A stretch of DNA of 64,000 nucleotides from Comamonas koreensis (GTDB taxonomy: Bacteria > Pseudomonadota > Gammaproteobacteria > Burkholderiales > Burkholderiaceae_C), in the NCBI RefSeq assembly GCF_021026195.1, contig NZ_JAJNCT010000009.1:530669-594668 (forward strand), read 5' to 3'. Positions 44,196 to 53,179 of this stretch are shown here, piece after piece. The notes beneath the pieces are model-generated. The model saw only the letters and a program-made list of their open reading frames with translations, was not told the DNA's origin and ran no database searches. The position numbers and the translations under genes were made by a program. Position 1 is the first letter of the stretch. Each line of letters opens with the position of its first letter.

Positions 44196-45500
44196 CTACA
44201 GCCACGGCTTTCTAAACCGGTCAAGCCGGTAAGCTGAAAGATCGGGAAGGGCCTGTGAGGCGATAGAGGCCATAGGCCGAACTGCCAGCTGAGCGATCCA
44301 TTCGGCCGTGATGGCCGCCTGGGTCAAGCCCAGATGCTGGTGTCCAAAGGCGAGCAGTACGCGCCCATCACATACCTGATCAATGACGGGCAGCGAGTCG
44401 GGCAATGATGGCCGCAAACCCATCCAGGTGGTTGCATCCCGCGCGTCCAAGTCCTGGCGGAAAAGGCCCTGGCTTAAGCGGTGTAGTTGCCAGGCACGAT
44501 CCATGCGGGGAGGGCGATGCAGGCCTGCAAACTCAACGGTGCCGGCGAGCCGCAGTCCTCCCTGCATGGGGGTCATGATGAACTTGCGCTCCAGCGATGT
44601 CACCGGAAACGGCAGCCGCCCGTGCTCGTGGGGCAACATCAGGTGGTAGCCGCGTTCGGTATCCAACGGTACAGATATGCCGGTCAGTTGGGAGACGAGC
44701 GCTGCAGAGTGGGCGCCACAGGCGATCAGCACGCGCCGGGCATTCAGCGGCCCTTGGCTGGTGATAAGCACTGCCCCCTTCTCATTTAGGCGGCCATGGC
44801 GCACCTGCTGTTGGACAAAGCGCACGCCGCAGGCCTTGGCTGCCTCGGCCAGGCGGCAGACCACCAAGTGGGGGTCAATGAAGTGCCCGGTCTTCGGAAA
44901 ATAGATCCCTCCCAGAAGGTGATCACTCAGTGCTGGTGCGGCATCCTGGAGCGCATGTGCTGACCAGAGGTCGGCATCTACCCCTTGCTGCAGCCAGCGC
45001 TTGCGCAGTGTTTCGAGAGGAGTGTGGGTCTCCCTTCGCTCGTATACCAGCAGCGAGCCACGGGCCTGGAGCAGTTCTCCACACCCCATGGATGCCAGCG
45101 TGCGCTCCCAGGCGCCTAGGCTGGCTTCGTTGAGCGTGCGCAGGCCTGCCACCGTACGCTGAAACGGCGCGCTGCGCAGATTCAGCAGCAACCGCGTGAA
45201 CCAGGGCAATGCACGGGGGAGGTATTTCCAATCTAAACGCAATGGGCCCATCGGGTTGATGAGCATGGCGGGTATCTGCTTCAGGATGGACAGGTCGGCG
45301 ATGGGACTGACCTGCTCGGTGGCCAGATGTCCGGCATTGCCGTAGGACGCGCCATGGCCAGGTTCCTGCGCATCAATGACTGTCACGCGCAGGCCTTGCC
45401 TTGCCAGTGCCAGTGCGCATGAGGTTCCGATGATGCCCGCGCCAACCACGACGATATCGGCATCGTCAGATGGGGCTTCTGTATGCGAGGAATCAGACAT
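44196..45500 (-). CDS. D-hydroxyproline dehydrogenase/oxidase (DadA-like FAD protein)
   Basis: A 434-aa FAD-dependent amine dehydrogenase of the DAO/DadA family. The N-terminal dinucleotide fold is clear (DIVVVGAGIIGTSCALALARQG), and the C-terminal GLRPSLPDSLPVIDQ and GHQHLGLTQAAITAEWIAQL are typical. Within this operon the likely substrate is cis-4-hydroxy-D-proline, oxidised to pyrroline-4-hydroxy-2-carboxylate (as in LhpB/HypO). I start at 45500 because AGGAGA lies just upstream of that ATG; the longer frame to 45593 overlaps the previous gene. It is the last gene of the operon. Confidence 0.88.
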   Translation of the reverse strand: MSDSSHTEAPSDDADIVVVGAGIIGTSCALALARQGLRVTVIDAQEPGHGASYGNAGHLATEQVSPIADLSILKQIPAMLINPMGPLRLDWKYLPRALPWFTRLLLNLRSAPFQRTVAGLRTLNEASLGAWERTLASMGCGELLQARGSLLVYERRETHTPLETLRKRWLQQGVDADLWSAHALQDAAPALSDHLLGGIYFPKTGHFIDPHLVVCRLAEAAKACGVRFVQQQVRHGRLNEKGAVLITSQGPLNARRVLIACGAHSAALVSQLTGISVPLDTERGYHLMLPHEHGRLPFPVTSLERKFIMTPMQGGLRLAGTVEFAGLHRPPRMDRAWQLHRLSQGLFRQDLDARDATTWMGLRPSLPDSLPVIDQVCDGRVLLAFGHQHLGLTQAAITAEWIAQLAVRPMASIASQALPDLSAYRLDRFRKPWL

Positions 45501-45565
45501 GCAATCTCCTGTAAAGGCAGGACAGCGGCCACCGACTTTTACCTGGAGTCGGCAGCCTCGCGGTG

Positions 45566-46513
45566 TTAGCCCAGGCCATGCTCGGCGGACCAATCGGCAT
45601 ACCAGGCATGAAACAGCGCGTACTGTTGCTCCGCGTAGCGCCGCTGTGCGTCACTGAGCACATCGCTCTCATTGAAGTGCAGGGTGTATTCTTTGTCGCC
45701 GTTGAGCACCATCAAGTGCTTGTAATAGAGCACGAGGTCGCAGCCTTCATCGAAAGACGAGAGCACGGCCAGTGCTGATTCCAGCTCCCGCGCCAGACGA
45801 CGGGCCTTGGCATCTCCCCGCGCCGCCTGTTGGCTCAAGGCGACCAGTTGCAGCACTTCACGGGGCAGGGCATTGCCGATGCCGGTGATGGCGCCAGTGG
45901 CATGGCAGTTGACAAAGCCATGAACGACCTGGGTGTCGACACCGGCCATGAGGGTGATGCCCTCCTCTTTGGAGGTAATGTTCTCCGCCGCGTAGCGCAT
46001 ATCTGCTGCGCCACCGAACTCTTTGAAGCCGATCAGGTTCGGAAACGCGCGGCGCAGCTCGAAGAACAGGTCAGCGCGGGTGGCAAAGCCATAGTAGGGG
46101 CTGTTGTAGATCACCGCTGGCAAATGGGGGGCGGCGTTGAGAATGGCGGAAAAATGCGCCTTTTGGGCAGCGCTGGAGCTGCCACGTGAGAGCACACGCG
46201 GGATCACCATCAATCCATGGGCGCCGACATGGGCCGCATGGGCAGCATGAGAGACGGCCTCGCAGGTGTTGATGGCACCGGTGCCGACAATGGTTGGGAT
46301 GCCGGCTGCCACCAGGCGGGCAACGCCTTCCTGGCGCTGACTTTCAGAAAGCAGCGGCCAATCGCCCATGGAGCCGCAGTACACGACGGCACGCATTCCC
46401 AGGTCCACCAAGGCACGGGCCTTGGCGACCAGGGCCTGAAAGTCGGGCTTGCGTTCGGGGGTGCAGGGGGTCATCAGTGCAGGGATGCAGCCGGTGAAGA
46501 TGTTGTCGCTCAT
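45566..46513 (-). CDS. Pyrroline-4-hydroxy-2-carboxylate deaminase (DHDPS family)
   Basis: A 315-aa member of the dihydrodipicolinate synthase/N-acetylneuraminate lyase superfamily. Lys164 in IGFKEFGG is the Schiff-base lysine and Tyr136 in VIYNSP the catalytic tyrosine. Family members in hydroxyproline clusters convert pyrroline-4-hydroxy-2-carboxylate to 2-oxoglutarate semialdehyde. The epimerase and D-amino-acid oxidase on either side support this over a lysine-biosynthesis role. AAGGAA precedes the ATG. The neighbour genes are 65 and 72 bp away on the same strand. Confidence 0.88.
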   Translation of the reverse strand: MSDNIFTGCIPALMTPCTPERKPDFQALVAKARALVDLGMRAVVYCGSMGDWPLLSESQRQEGVARLVAAGIPTIVGTGAINTCEAVSHAAHAAHVGAHGLMVIPRVLSRGSSSAAQKAHFSAILNAAPHLPAVIYNSPYYGFATRADLFFELRRAFPNLIGFKEFGGAADMRYAAENITSKEEGITLMAGVDTQVVHGFVNCHATGAITGIGNALPREVLQLVALSQQAARGDAKARRLARELESALAVLSSFDEGCDLVLYYKHLMVLNGDKEYTLHFNESDVLSDAQRRYAEQQYALFHAWYADWSAEHGLG

Positions 46514-46585
46514 GGTCGTTCCTTGGGGTGGTTTTAAGGGAGCAAAGGAGATACAGGCGAGGCTTTCAACGCGTGCTTACGCCTC

Positions 46586-47512
46586 TCAGATGCCCCATGC
46601 AAAAGGGTCCTGCTCGTCGATCAGCAGGGAGCTGTCGGCCGTCATGAAGGCGCGACCGGTGATGTAGGGGCGAATGCGCTCGCCCTCTTGCTGATAGCTG
46701 GCGAAAAACTGGCTGCCAGTGATGCTGGCCTGTACCCAGCGCTCGCCAGCCGCGAGCTGGCCATCGGCCGCAAGGCATGCCAGCTTGGCACTGGTGCCAG
46801 TGCCGCAGGGCGAGCGGTCGTATGCCTTGCCCGGGCACATGACGAAGTTGCGGCTGTCGGCCTGGTCGTCATCGGCAAACAGCTCAACATGGTCGATCAG
46901 CGCACCATCTTCACCACGGATGCCAGCCGCTTCCAGCGCTTGGAGTAACGCCCAGGTGAAGTGGGTCAGGCTGTCAACATGCTCCAGCTGCAGTTCCTGC
47001 CCGTGCTCAGACACCAGATAGAACCAGTTGCCGCCCCAGGCAATATCTCCAACCACGCGGCCATGGCCGGGTAGATCCACCGCAACCTGGCGGCGGTAGC
47101 GATAGGCGGGCACATTGCAGACGGTCACCAACCCATTGCTGTGCAAAGTGGCGCTGACCGGGCCAACGGGTGTGTCGATCTTATGTACACCCGGCTCGAT
47201 CAGTCCCAGGTAGTGCAGTGAAGCTACCAGGCCGATGGTGCCGTGCCCGCACATGCCGAGATAGCCGGCATTGTTGAAGAAGACCACGCCGCAGATGGCA
47301 TCTGGCGATACCGGTGCGCAGTACAAGGCACCGACCAGCACGTCGTTGCCGCGTGGCTCTAGCAGGCAGGCGCGGCGCCAGTGGTCGTGTTTCTCTCGCA
47401 GCTCATCACGCTTTTCCGCCATGGATGACCCGGCTAGATCGGGAAACCCCTTCATGACCAGACGTGTGGGCTCGCCACCAGTGTGAGAGTCGATGGTGTG
47501 TAGTTGAATCAT
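46586..47512 (-). CDS. 4-hydroxyproline 2-epimerase (proline racemase family)
   Basis: A 308-aa proline-racemase-family enzyme. Both catalytic cysteines are present: Cys88 in GMCGHGTIG and Cys236 in [12 protein letters not shown]. The pair marks an epimerase/racemase rather than the dehydratase subgroup, which has Thr at one position. Together with the following deaminase and oxidase it should convert trans-4-hydroxy-L-proline to cis-4-hydroxy-D-proline, the first step of catabolism. The ATG at 47512 is preceded by AGGAAG. Confidence 0.92.
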   Translation of the reverse strand: MIQLHTIDSHTGGEPTRLVMKGFPDLAGSSMAEKRDELREKHDHWRRACLLEPRGNDVLVGALYCAPVSPDAICGVVFFNNAGYLGMCGHGTIGLVASLHYLGLIEPGVHKIDTPVGPVSATLHSNGLVTVCNVPAYRYRRQVAVDLPGHGRVVGDIAWGGNWFYLVSEHGQELQLEHVDSLTHFTWALLQALEAAGIRGEDGALIDHVELFADDDQADSRNFVMCPGKAYDRSPCGTGTSAKLACLAADGQLAAGERWVQASITGSQFFASYQQEGERIRPYITGRAFMTADSSLLIDEQDPFAWGI

Positions 47513-47542
47513 GGAGCACTTCCTGGGAACCTGGACAGGTGT

Positions 47543-49171
47543 TTAGGTGGACGACTGGGGCGCTGTGTGCACGCCGCTTAGGTGGTTGTCGGCGACGGTT
47601 TCGCTTTCGTCATCGCCCTCCAGGCGGATCAGATGTGCGGGTATGCCGGTGGCTGCGCCCCAGTGGTAGATACCGAGCGCACATGCCGCCACGGTCAGCG
47701 TATCGAAAGGATGGGCAAGCACGCCCAGACCGCCAACGCTGCCCAGCTTGGAGAGCACGATGGTGATGCCGTAGAAACCGATCAGCCAAGCAGATGAACG
47801 CACCTGCTGGAACAGGCTGAGCTGCACAGTGGGAACGAAGCGGCCGCACAGAACGTACACTGCAAACATCAGAATCTGCAGGCCCAGCAGCCAGGACACC
47901 GTATTCCAGCCCGACCAGTACACGATGAGCGCAGCGATGACGAAGGACATAGGGCCAAGCACACCCATCCACCGCACGCGGAATGGACGCGGCATGCCCG
48001 GTGCATTGCGGCGCAGTGCAGCGACGGTCACCGGGGCTACGGCATAGCTCAGCACCAGCGCTGCGGAAACCACATTGATCAGCGCCTCCCAGGATGGAAA
48101 GGGCAAGGTCCAGAACACCGACAAGGCGAACGTCAGCCAAAGCGCCGGACGTGGAATGCCGGACTTGGCATCGATATGGGTAAAGACTTTGAAAAAGGTA
48201 CCGGTCTGCGCCCAGCCATAGATGACGCGTGGGGTGGCATTCATGTAGATGTTGCCGCAGCCGCTGGGGGAGATCACTGCATCAGCGACCACCAGGTACG
48301 CCAGCCAGCCAACTCCCAGCAGCAACGCAATGTCACGATAAGGCAGCGAAAGCTCCTTGGAGATGCCAGCCCAGCCGTTGGCCAGCATGTCAGTGGGCAC
48401 GCTCCCGAGAAAAGCCACTTGCAGCAGCACATAGATCGCGGTGGACAGCAGTACCGAGAGAATGAGCGCGACCGGGATAGTGCGCTGCGGGTTTTTGACC
48501 TCGCTGGCCACCGAGATGATGGGCGTCAGCCCGAGATAGGCAAAAATAATGCCGCCAGCGGAGACTGCCATCTCGATGCCAGAAAGACCGAAAGGGGCAA
48601 ATCCCTGGACCTGGAAATTTTCTGGTTTAAAGAAAGTGAACAAAACGCCGATGACCAGCAGTGGCACGATGAACTTGAACACGCTGACGAGGTTGTTCGC
48701 TTTGGCAAAGGTCTTGACGCTGCGGTAGTTCAGCACGAAAAAGAGGCACAGCAGGGCAAACTGCGTGAGCCAGCCTGCGATGGTGGGGTTGCTGGAGCCC
48801 GCCTGCGTCAACCCGGGGAACCAGGCTGCCGCGTACTGGCGCGCAGCCACGACCTCGATCGCGACCAAGCTGGAGAAGGCGATCAGCGTGATGAATCCCA
48901 TCATGTAACCGAGTAAGGGGCCATGCGAATACACCGGGTAGCGCACCACACCTCCAGCGCGTGGCAGTGCTGCCCCCAGCTCGCAGTAAACGATGCCCAG
49001 CAGCAGTACGGCGAACCCGCCCAGCAGCCAGGAGAAGATGCCTGCTGGCCCGGCGATGGCCGAGACATGGCTGGCCGCGAAGAGCCAGCCCGAACCGAAT
49101 ATGGCACCCAAACCGATGAAGGTCAGATCGGTCAGCGACAGCTGTTTCTTGAATTTTCCGTTTCCCGGCAT
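47543..49171 (-). CDS. APC-family amino acid permease, probable hydroxyproline uptake
   Basis: A 542-aa inner-membrane transporter with about 12-14 hydrophobic segments. The first helix reads FIGLGAIFGSGWLFAASHV, the typical unwound GxG region of APC (amino acid-polyamine-cation) carriers, followed by GPAGIFSWLLGGFAVLLLGIVYCELGAALPRAGG. GGAG five bases before the ATG at 49171 decides the start; the longer frame to 49270 lacks this. It is the first gene of the hydroxyproline operon, so hydroxyproline or proline is the probable substrate (inference). Confidence 0.88.
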   Translation of the reverse strand: MPGNGKFKKQLSLTDLTFIGLGAIFGSGWLFAASHVSAIAGPAGIFSWLLGGFAVLLLGIVYCELGAALPRAGGVVRYPVYSHGPLLGYMMGFITLIAFSSLVAIEVVAARQYAAAWFPGLTQAGSSNPTIAGWLTQFALLCLFFVLNYRSVKTFAKANNLVSVFKFIVPLLVIGVLFTFFKPENFQVQGFAPFGLSGIEMAVSAGGIIFAYLGLTPIISVASEVKNPQRTIPVALILSVLLSTAIYVLLQVAFLGSVPTDMLANGWAGISKELSLPYRDIALLLGVGWLAYLVVADAVISPSGCGNIYMNATPRVIYGWAQTGTFFKVFTHIDAKSGIPRPALWLTFALSVFWTLPFPSWEALINVVSAALVLSYAVAPVTVAALRRNAPGMPRPFRVRWMGVLGPMSFVIAALIVYWSGWNTVSWLLGLQILMFAVYVLCGRFVPTVQLSLFQQVRSSAWLIGFYGITIVLSKLGSVGGLGVLAHPFDTLTVAACALGIYHWGAATGIPAHLIRLEGDDESETVADNHLSGVHTAPQSST

Positions 49172-49699
49172 GGTGTCTCCTTCTGTGATTCGCGTTTGAG
49201 CAAGGTGGGATTGCGATGGACAGTTCTTTGCAGAACCGTCGCTCCATGGGATTGAATGCGGATTTACCAAGGCTGTACTCAGACATTGGCAGGGAGTTTG
49301 TGCGGCTTATTGGTATTTGTGTTTGCTGATGCTTGTGAAGTGGCTTTTGCTATAAAAAAGCAGAATTAGTTTATTTGAAGCTCCAATAGTTTTTAAGCCC
49401 TAAAAATATTTGAAAATTTCCAACAAACCAGCGTTCTATTCAAGCTAAACTAGTATTAACCCTGAAGATGCGGTGACGCTGTGGTCCCTGAATTATTCTG
49501 TGGGCGGGCTCAAAATTGCTTGATGGTTTTGCATCTGAAGTTTGACGAAATTGGCATAGTCCGCAAATGGAGCGAGTAGATGTCTTCGCATGGAAATCCT
49601 TGTTCAGAATGGGTTTGGGGCTGATTTGCGCATTGACCTGGCGTGCGTAGTTTGCGCATAATTTCGCTCACGGCATGCAGCCGAGAACGAGAGCCCATA
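49172..49699. promoter_or_regulatory. Divergent control region of the hydroxyproline operon
   Basis: About 530 bp between the leftward permease operon and the rightward AraC gene, AT-rich at 49300-49480. It should hold both promoters and the AraC-type operator. I could not identify the operator repeats confidently. Confidence 0.45.
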
Positions 49700-50500
49700 A
49701 TGCAGAACATCACGACTATGTTGAATATGGAAGCCATGCCGCATCGGCTGGAAAATATCGAGCAGATGGTTGGGAATATGCTGCCATTTTTGCCAGTCTT
49801 GGATGCGGTGCCGAATGCAGCCATATTCATCAAAGATATGCATGCACGTTATTTGCTGGCCAATCGCAGTTTGGTGCAGCGCTGTGGTCTCAAACAATTG
49901 ACCCGGTTAATAGGTAAAACCAGCGCAGAGGTTTTTCCCACCCAGATGGGGCCCGGGTACACCCAGCAGGACGCCCGTGTTCTGACCCAAGGGGTCATAC
50001 TCGACAATCAGCTTGAATTGCATCTTTTCAGCAGCCGAGAGCCCGGTTGGTGTCTGACGTCGAAAAGACCGGTTCGTAACCACCACAACGAGATCATCGG
50101 CCTGATGGGGATTTCGGTTGATTTGCCATCAGCCAGCGGCGCGCATCCGGCCTACCAGCGGTTGGTCGCCGTTGATGCGCACATCCGCAAGCATTTCAGT
50201 GATGCGGTGACCATGAAAGAGCTGACAGCGATTGCTGGCATGTCCGTTGCGCAACTGGAACGCTATTGCAAGCGCGTGTTCCACCTGACACCGCGACAGA
50301 TGATCCACAAAGCCCGCTTGGAGCACGCGCATCGGCTGTTGAACACGGCATTGCCGATCACAGACATTGCGCTGCAGTGCGGCTACACCGACCACAGTGC
50401 ATTTACGCGGCAATTCAAACTGCTCACAGGGCACACACCGCGCCAATACCGGGAAACCTGCGGGCACAACGGAGCTGCGCTGCCCGAGGCCGGGGATTGA
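49700..50500 (+). CDS. AraC-family regulator with PAS-like sensor domain
   Basis: A 266-aa regulator. Residues about 25-140 look like a PAS-type sensor (NAAIFIKDMHARYLLANRSL, GLMGISVDL). The C-terminal 100 residues are the double HTH of AraC/XylS (MKELTAIAGMSVAQLERYCKRVFHLTPRQMIHKARLEHAHRLL, then ITDIALQCGYTDHSAFTRQFKLLTGHTPRQYR). It is divergent from the hydroxyproline operon and is therefore its probable activator. I start at 49700 (GAGAACGAGAG upstream); the frame extends to 49643 with an unconvincing N-terminus. Confidence 0.88.
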   Translation: MQNITTMLNMEAMPHRLENIEQMVGNMLPFLPVLDAVPNAAIFIKDMHARYLLANRSLVQRCGLKQLTRLIGKTSAEVFPTQMGPGYTQQDARVLTQGVILDNQLELHLFSSREPGWCLTSKRPVRNHHNEIIGLMGISVDLPSASGAHPAYQRLVAVDAHIRKHFSDAVTMKELTAIAGMSVAQLERYCKRVFHLTPRQMIHKARLEHAHRLLNTALPITDIALQCGYTDHSAFTRQFKLLTGHTPRQYRETCGHNGAALPEAGD

Positions 50501-50694
50501 CGTGACTGAACGGGCAGTGCAATGACAGCCTAGCCATCCGAATAGCTGCCTTGACGGACGGTTGCTGACCCGACCGACGCGATCTTGCTCTGCTGCTTGT
50601 GCCCCGGTCATCACTAGGTCCGTAGGCGATCTAGGCCGCGCTTCGTCCGGAGGAGATCTAAGTCAACTGAATCGGGACATACCAAAAGCAGTAG

Positions 50695-50778
50695 GCTTCA
50701 TTTTGATAAAGCAAGGTTTAGTTAGATGATGCCCTATAGGGAAGCATGTAGCCATTATTTGCTTTATCAAAATGAAGC
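50695..50778. promoter_or_regulatory. 18-bp perfect inverted repeat flanking a palindrome
   Basis: GCTTCATTTTGATAAAGC (50695-50712) is repeated in inverted orientation as GCTTTATCAAAATGAAGC (50761-50778) with a 48-bp spacer. The spacer contains the perfect palindrome CCCTATAGGG (50732-50741). It lies immediately upstream of the mobile-mystery gene pair and could be an element end or an operator. Confidence 0.7.
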
Positions 50779-50841
50779 TAAACCGTAAAATATGATTCAC
50801 TATAGGCTATCATCATCGATGTAAAAAACAGCCTATAGGCT
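50732..50841 (+). promoter_or_regulatory. Three CTATAGG operator-like sites
   Basis: CCCTATAGGG (50732-50741), ACTATAGGCT (50799-50808) and the 12-bp palindrome AGCCTATAGGCT (50830-50841) share the core CTATAGG. The cores start at 50734, 50800 and 50833, giving spacings of 66 and 33 bp, multiples of about three helical turns. The last site ends four bases before the ATG at 50846, so binding would block translation initiation or transcription. Probable autoregulation by the HTH protein encoded there. Confidence 0.65.
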
Positions 50842-50845
50842 AGCA

Positions 50846-51307
50846 ATGCCACCAGAACTCAACCAACTCCGACTCGAACAGTTGCAAGCCACTTTGTCCC
50901 ATTACGCGGACTTAGTGAAGCGGCAGGTCCCTTCACGCGGGTGGTTGAAGCTCATCCGGGAAGCTTTGGGGCGCACGGAGCGTCAGCAGGCTCAGCGACT
51001 GGGCATCACAGGTTCGACGCTACATAAGTCCGAACAGTCCGAAGCGGATGATCGCATCACGCTTGGGCAGTTGCGAAAGCTCGCTGATGGGCTGGATTGC
51101 GAGCTGGTCTACGCCCTCGTGCCCAGGCGGCCGCTCACGGCGGTGGTCCACGAGCGCGCCCGCGCCATCGCTATGGAAGAAGTCTTGGGCGTGGCCCACA
51201 CCATGGGCTTGGAAGATCAGCGCCCGGGCGCCGAACGGCTTCGCAAGCAAGTAGAACGCCGGACGGAAGAGCTGCTGCGCGGCCGCTGGTCGGATTTATG
51301 GCGATAG
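50846..51307 (+). CDS. Mobile mystery protein A (HTH, antitoxin-like)
   Basis: A 153-aa XRE-like protein matching the 'mobile mystery protein A' family (TIGR02612). It has PSRGWLKLIREALGRTERQQAQRLGITGSTLHKSEQSE as the HTH region, then ITLGQLRKLADGLDCELVYALVPRRPL and HTMGLEDQRPGAERLRKQVE. The family is always paired with the Fic-domain protein B, as here, with a 10-bp overlap. It probably binds the CTATAGG sites upstream and neutralises B, by analogy with Fic toxin-antitoxin pairs; that role is inference. Confidence 0.9.
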   Translation: MPPELNQLRLEQLQATLSHYADLVKRQVPSRGWLKLIREALGRTERQQAQRLGITGSTLHKSEQSEADDRITLGQLRKLADGLDCELVYALVPRRPLTAVVHERARAIAMEEVLGVAHTMGLEDQRPGAERLRKQVERRTEELLRGRWSDLWR

Positions 51308-51888
51308 ACCTCGACGAGCAGGACGGCCAGACCCCGCTGGACCCCGACGAGAAGGCTGGGCTCATCCCTGGGCACCTGGACACCAAGGGCGACCTGAACG
51401 ACTGGGAGCAGGAGAACATCCTGGGTGCGGTGCGCTGGCTGAAACGGGCTCGCTTGCCGGATGTACTCAGCGAAGGGTTCTGCCGAGAGTTGCACAAGCA
51501 GATGTTCGGCAAAACATGGGCCTGGGCGGGTACGTTTCGCAAGTCCGACAAGAACATCGGCTGCGACTGGACGCAGGTGGGGGTGCGGCTAAAAAACCTC
51601 TTCGACAACACGCGTTGGTGGGTCGACAACGCTACGTTTGCGCGCGACGAAATCGCCGCACGCTTTCATCGCGACTTGGTCTGGATTCATCCGTTTCCCA
51701 ACGGCAATGGTCGGCATTCCCGCATGATGGCGGACGCGCTTGTGCGCAGCCTTGGCCAACCGGCGTTCTCCTGGGGAAGCGGCGGTGATCTGGTCGCCGC
51801 CAACGAAGTACGGGCCCGGTACTTGGCTGCCCTGCGAGCGGCAGACCAAGGCGACTATCAGCTACTGCTGGCGTTCGTGCGTAGTTGA
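51298..51888 (+). CDS. Mobile mystery protein B (Fic domain)
   Basis: A 196-aa protein with the Fic active-site motif HPFPNGNGRHSR (His131), which transfers AMP or related groups to a protein hydroxyl in characterised Fic enzymes. The N-terminal LDPDEKAGLIPGHLDTKGDLNDWEQENI is typical of 'mobile mystery protein B' (TIGR02613). The start ATG at 51298 lies inside the last codons of gene A, so the two are translationally coupled. The full motif (HPFx[D/N]GNGR) suggests an active enzyme held in check by A. Confidence 0.9.
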   Translation: MAIDLDEQDGQTPLDPDEKAGLIPGHLDTKGDLNDWEQENILGAVRWLKRARLPDVLSEGFCRELHKQMFGKTWAWAGTFRKSDKNIGCDWTQVGVRLKNLFDNTRWWVDNATFARDEIAARFHRDLVWIHPFPNGNGRHSRMMADALVRSLGQPAFSWGSGGDLVAANEVRARYLAALRAADQGDYQLLLAFVRS

Positions 51889-51956
51889 CGGACTCTGCAC
51901 TCCAGGCCAGCACCAGCGATTGCAATCTTCAATGCCGCAATAGCGGCTTGAACCGC

Positions 51957-52271
51957 TCAGTTCACCGCAGACCATGCGCCTGCACGGCTTCCAAGCGTGT
52001 CTTCAGCTCCAATGGTCAGAGGAGACTGGGGACGATGGAGTAGCCTATCGCGTTGTAGCCGCGCAGCCATTGCTGCCACATGCGGCGGGCCCAAAGTGAT
52101 GTGACTGGGGCCGTTCTGTTCGCAGCCGATGACGCGCGGGTTTGCCCCAGACCGCGAAGCGCATGGCTTGCGCTTCGTAGAACTCAGGAAGACGATGGGG
52201 CAACGCGTAGGCCGTCGAAGAGCCCGAGACTTGTTGGGAGCAAATTCAAGGACATAGGTGTGAGGTGCCAT
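51957..52271 (-). CDS. Hypothetical protein, possibly a remnant
   Basis: A 104-aa ORF containing VLEFAPNKSRALRRPTRCPIVFLSS and RVIGCEQNGPSHITLGPPHVAAMAARLQ, which look protein-like rather than noncoding. I do not recognise the family. No good ribosome-binding site stands upstream, and an IS fragment lies just beyond the start, so it may be part of a decayed mobile segment. Confidence 0.3.
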   Translation of the reverse strand: MAPHTYVLEFAPNKSRALRRPTRCPIVFLSSTKRKPCASRSGANPRVIGCEQNGPSHITLGPPHVAAMAARLQRDRLLHRPQSPLTIGAEDTLGSRAGAWSAVN

Positions 52272-52359
52272 AGAGATTTGTTCCCATTGGTCAAAGTGCT
52301 TGCGACTGGCCTACTTAGCGCCACATTGACAGCGATTGGTGTTGCAAGCTTGTTAGCTT

Positions 52360-52429
52360 TTGACCTTACGCGTTTGCCCAGCTTGATATAGAACTCAACG
52401 GCTCGAATGCGGTCTGCGTATGAATACAT
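52360..52429 (-). mobile_element. IS3-family transposase OrfA, 5' fragment
   Basis: The ORF starting at 52429 reads MYSYADRIRAVEFYIKLGKR, the typical beginning of IS3-group OrfA proteins. After about 21 residues the similarity ends and the frame encodes unrelated sequence. Only the extreme 5' end of an insertion sequence therefore remains; no complete IS or OrfB is present nearby. Confidence 0.6.
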
Positions 52430-52747
52430 AAACTACCTCTTGGAAGTCCAAGTTATCATACGCATCCCCTTTGTTAGTCTGAGCGCTAGGTGGCTGAACT
52501 CAATATCCGAGCACACATTCCCCATCAATTCTCTGTACGAGGGACTCCAGACGGTGTCCGTGGCATAAATTCGTCTCGGGTTTGGGGTACCTAGGCCTCA
52601 GATCAATTTATGCAACAACACCCAGATATGGGCATTGGTAATCAACAGCGTAACCAGCTTGAGGATGCGCCAGAGTGGTCACGTGACATAACTCATTCTG
52701 GGGAAGGAGCGATCTTAAATATATTTAATCAACAACGTAGTAACAAG
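52430..52747. other. Intergenic region between IS fragment and immunity gene
   Basis: About 320 bp of mixed composition. It may include the outer end of the IS3-type remnant. No gene, terminator or repeat was recognised with confidence. Confidence 0.35.
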
Positions 52748-53167
52748 TTAGTTGCTTGCTAATCCCCTAACCCATGGTAGAGCAGTTCCCCACCCTATCA
52801 CAAAGTCATGATGATTGCTGCAGAGCAAATAACTAGCATTTTCATCGCAGACGTAAAATTCAAATGCTGGGCATTCTCTCAACACAGCATGGAGATCATT
52901 CCCATTCCTAAAGCGCCAAAACTCACTTGCCCCAGGTAGGAACATGAGGCAATTCGTATCTCCTACGAATTTAGGGATCAATTCCCAGCCATCGCTGCGA
53001 AAACATCCATCTGGTGCATGAACTCCATCCCATGCGTCTAGCAAACTCACATCTACTCCTAAATTGGTTCGTAAATTTCTGACCACTTCTTGTATCTCGG
53101 TAGCAATTGGGATGGACGCCTTGATGCCTATAGTCAAGATTGCGGAGGATATTGAATCTGAAATCAT
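52748..53167 (-). CDS. Candidate immunity protein for the RHS toxin
   Basis: A 139-aa cytoplasmic protein without a signal peptide. The stretches CLMFLPGASEFWRFRNGNDLHAVLRECPAFEFYVCDENASYLLCSNHHDFVIGWGTA resemble a small family I recall as DUF6756, found beside toxins. It starts 12 bp after the stop of the RHS toxin-tail gene, the usual place of an immunity gene, and it alone of the four genes lacks an export signal. The function is inferred from position. Confidence 0.7.
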   Translation of the reverse strand: MISDSISSAILTIGIKASIPIATEIQEVVRNLRTNLGVDVSLLDAWDGVHAPDGCFRSDGWELIPKFVGDTNCLMFLPGASEFWRFRNGNDLHAVLRECPAFEFYVCDENASYLLCSNHHDFVIGWGTALPWVRGLASN

Positions 53168-53179
53168 TGTTCAACTGCA

